Shown here one piece after another: positions 6,303 through 8,006 of a stretch of 8,006 bases of DNA (positions are counted from its first letter, which is position 1; each line of letters starts with the position of its first letter). The position numbers were made by a program, and so were the translations under genes. The DNA is from Planctomycetota bacterium (GTDB lineage: Bacteria > Planctomycetota > Planctomycetia > Pirellulales > UBA7805). Below the pieces are notes generated by a model. That model was given only the letters and a program-made list of their open reading frames with translations, did no database searches and was not told where the DNA came from. The stretch is from the NCBI GenBank assembly GCA_014237955.1, contig JABABY010000087.1, forward strand, positions 1 through 8,006. Reading direction: 5' to 3'.

Positions 6303-7208
6303 TTGAGTAAGACGGCATTTCTCTTCCCTGGCCAGGGTGCCCAGACTGTCGGGATGGGTCGACAACTTTACGACTCTCTGCCCGCTGCGCGAGATCTTTA
6401 TGAACGTGCCGGCAATGTGCTCGGATACGACTTGGCAAAACTCTGCTTTGAGGGCCCGAAAGAGGAACTGGATTCAACGGTAGTGAGCCAGCCAGCGCTG
6501 TTTGTCACAAGCCTTGCGGTGTTAGAATCTTTGCGGAGTGAAAAGCCCGAGGTTGTACAATCGTGTGCCGCGACAGCAGGTTTGAGTCTAGGCGAATACT
6601 CAGCACTGGTCTTTGCCGGGGTTCTTGATTTTGAGGACGGCCTCCGCGTGGTCCAGCAGCGGGGCGAAGCCATGCAGCAGGCAGCCGATGCCACTCCTAG
6701 TGGGATGGTCAGTATCCTGGGGCTTAAGGCCGAAGAGGTCGAACAACTCTGCACCGAGGCGGCAGAGGGAGAAATTTTGCAGCGGGCCAATTTTCTTTGT
6801 CCCGGGAATATTGCGGTTTCCGGTTCGCGCAGCGCCTGCGAACGGGTGGAGAAACTGGCGATTGAAAAAGGAGCGATGAAGGCGATCCCGCTAACTGTTG
6901 CAGGAGCATTTCACACCCCGATCATGGCATCTGCCGTCGAACGGGTTACAGACGTGTTGGCTGGGATCACGATGCAGGCACCAAAAATACCGGTCGTGAT
7001 GAATGTTGATAGCAGTGTGCATGAGGATCCGGATGAGATCCGGGGGCTTTTGGCCCGTCAAGTTGTCGAGCCGGTCCAGTGGGAGAGTTCCATGATGCTG
7101 CTGCTGGAAATGGGTATTGATGAATTTTATGAGGTAGGGCCTGGCCGGGTGTTGCGAGGGCTGTTGCGGAGAATTCAAAGAAAAATTACTTGCCACACGC
7201 TTGGGTAG
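6303..7208 (+). CDS. fabD: Malonyl-CoA:ACP transacylase FabD
   Basis: FabD moves malonyl groups from CoA to acyl carrier protein in the cytoplasm, supplying the two-carbon donor for fatty-acid elongation. The proposed TTG start gives 301 aa, close to the usual 300-310, beginning MSKTAFLFPGQGAQ. The first in-frame ATG (residue 18) would lose the GQGAQ motif. The frame is open about 100 codons upstream, but that stretch is rpmF and its leader read in the wrong frame. Key residues are GQGAQ (10-14), SQPA (62-65), nucleophile Ser95 in GLSLGEYSAL, Arg120 in QQRGEAM, Asn169 in CPGNIAVSGS, and catalytic His204 in GAFHTPIM. The family elbow is usually GHSLG, and here the His is Leu94, a variant I recall from other FabDs. 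EVGPGRVLRGLLRRI near the end is also typical. It lies between rpmF and fabG and is probably cotranscribed with both. Confidence 0.95.
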   Translation: MSKTAFLFPGQGAQTVGMGRQLYDSLPAARDLYERAGNVLGYDLAKLCFEGPKEELDSTVVSQPALFVTSLAVLESLRSEKPEVVQSCAATAGLSLGEYSALVFAGVLDFEDGLRVVQQRGEAMQQAADATPSGMVSILGLKAEEVEQLCTEAAEGEILQRANFLCPGNIAVSGSRSACERVEKLAIEKGAMKAIPLTVAGAFHTPIMASAVERVTDVLAGITMQAPKIPVVMNVDSSVHEDPDEIRGLLARQVVEPVQWESSMMLLLEMGIDEFYEVGPGRVLRGLLRRIQRKITCHTLG

Positions 7209-7231
7209 CAGGCGAATGGCCGGGCGGCTAT

Positions 7232-7236
7232 AAGGA
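7232..7236 (+). promoter_or_regulatory. Ribosome-binding site of fabG
   Basis: AAGGA lies 5 bases before the ATG at 7242, in the 33-base gap after fabD. It fixes the fabG start and leaves no room for a separate promoter, supporting one transcript. Confidence 0.65.
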
Positions 7237-7241
7237 CTATT

Positions 7242-8006
7242 ATGAGCGACAAAAAATCATGTACCGTGGACCTTGATGGAAGAGTGGCCCTGGTGACCGG
7301 TGCATCGCAGGGACTCGGTCAGGAGATGGCATTGCGATTGGGACAGTCGGGCGCCAAGGTTGCCTGCGTCGCTCGCAATGCAGAAAAACTGGCCTCCACC
7401 GTCGAATCGATTGTTTCCTCGGGCGGCACCGCGGAGGCATTTCCCTGTGATGTCGCCGAGAGTGCGAGCGTCAAAGAGGTTGTCGACGCGGTCATTGAAA
7501 AATGGGAGCATTTGGACATTTTAGTGAATAATGCGGGGATTACGCGTGATGGGTTGCTTGCTCGCATGAGCGACGAGGATTGGGATGCGGTCCTCAGCAC
7601 GAATCTCCGCGGAGCCTTTCTTTTTACCCGTGCGGTGACGATGCCGATGATGCAGCAGCGATTTGGCCGGATTATTAATATCTCGAGTGTTTCCGGTGGC
7701 GTGATTGGCAATCCCGGGCAGGCAAATTATTCTGCTTCCAAGGCGGGATTGATCGGCCTGACCAAGACCGTTGCCCGAGAATTGGGCAAAAGAAAAATCA
7801 CGGTCAATGCGATTGCACCGGGAATTATTGCCTCTGAGATGACCGAAGCGGTAGGTGAGGGGGTGATGAAGGAATTCAAGAAACGTATACCAGCAAATAG
7901 GTTAGGGCAAGCGGAGGAGGTGGCGGACCTAGTGCTATTTCTGGCAAGCGATGCGGCGGCATATATCAACGGTGTCGCAATTCCGGTCGATGGGGGGATG
8001 ACCTGC
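7242..8006 (+). CDS. fabG: 3-oxoacyl-ACP reductase FabG (right end cut by window)
   Basis: FabG is an NADPH-dependent short-chain dehydrogenase that reduces 3-oxoacyl-ACP to 3-hydroxyacyl-ACP in each fatty-acid elongation round. The 255 visible codons have no stop before the window ends, but the typical C-terminal GG-M turn (VDGGMTC) is reached, so probably only the stop or a few residues are missing. Motifs are the cofactor loop TGASQGLG (19-26), Asp70 in PCDV, NNAG (96-99), Asn121 in STNLRGAF, catalytic Ser149 in INISS, Tyr163 and Lys167 in ANYSASKAG, and the APG turn (192-194). ITRDGLLARM at 100-109 and ITVNAIAPG are strongly FabG-like among short-chain dehydrogenases. The N-terminus carries about eight more residues than the E. 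coli enzyme. It follows fabD closely. acpP and fabF would be the expected next genes, outside the window. Confidence 0.95.
   Translation, partial: MSDKKSCTVDLDGRVALVTGASQGLGQEMALRLGQSGAKVACVARNAEKLASTVESIVSSGGTAEAFPCDVAESASVKEVVDAVIEKWEHLDILVNNAGITRDGLLARMSDEDWDAVLSTNLRGAFLFTRAVTMPMMQQRFGRIINISSVSGGVIGNPGQANYSASKAGLIGLTKTVARELGKRKITVNAIAPGIIASEMTEAVGEGVMKEFKKRIPANRLGQAEEVADLVLFLASDAAAYINGVAIPVDGGMTC

Noticed and set aside
7024..7043. Direct repeat GATCCGG around ATGA in fabD
   Set aside because: It encodes conserved-looking charged residues (EDPDEIRG) within fabD and is too short to suggest a mobile or regulatory element.
1..8006. Search for CRISPR arrays, tRNA or rRNA genes, transposases, toxin-antitoxin or phage genes
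   Set aside because: No regular repeats, RNA-gene signatures or mobile-element proteins were seen on either strand. The window is filled by housekeeping and envelope genes.

Overview
The window is a stretch of bacterial chromosome with all genes on the + strand and almost no non-coding DNA. It most likely comes from a planctomycete, probably a Pirellula/Rhodopirellula-type relative. This rests on recalled family knowledge, not a search. The clues are a tandem pair of long membrane proteins with von Willebrand A (VWA) domains and amidotransferase-like folds, a RuvB with a distinctive conserved-core wording, and a short rpmF-fabD-fabG cluster without plsX or fabH between rpmF and fabD. By eye the DNA is moderately GC-rich.

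Region 1 (1-4759) is an envelope-protein module. The first 40 bases are probably the 3' tail of an upstream gene. Two large genes follow, 105-2381 (758 aa) and 2378-4759 (793 aa), joined by an ATGA overlap and so probably translationally coupled. Both have N-terminal membrane segments, a VWA domain with a metal-binding DxSxS motif, an extracytoplasmic middle section, a flavodoxin/amidotransferase-like domain without the expected catalytic cysteine, and a C-terminal membrane segment. They resemble BatA-type proteins, which usually sit beside a MoxR ATPase and a DUF58 protein. Their substrate is unknown.

Region 2 (4760-5954) holds ruvB, the Holliday-junction branch-migration motor, behind a 118-base gap with a good extended -10 promoter candidate. 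No ruvA or ruvC is present in the window.

Region 3 (5955-8006) is a compact ribosome/lipid cluster. A 161-base leader contains two hairpins, the second followed by six T's. It precedes rpmF (59-aa ribosomal protein L32), fabD (malonyl-CoA:ACP transacylase, TTG start 7 bases after rpmF) and fabG (3-oxoacyl-ACP reductase, running off the right edge). FabD loads malonyl groups onto acyl carrier protein and FabG performs the first reduction of each elongation cycle. Placing L32 ahead of them would link ribosome supply with membrane-lipid synthesis, as in the rpmF-fab clusters of many bacteria.

Nothing here looks like a mobile element, CRISPR array, tRNA, rRNA or defence island. The least understood part is the VWA/amidotransferase-like pair, and the most testable regulatory idea is the rpmF leader.
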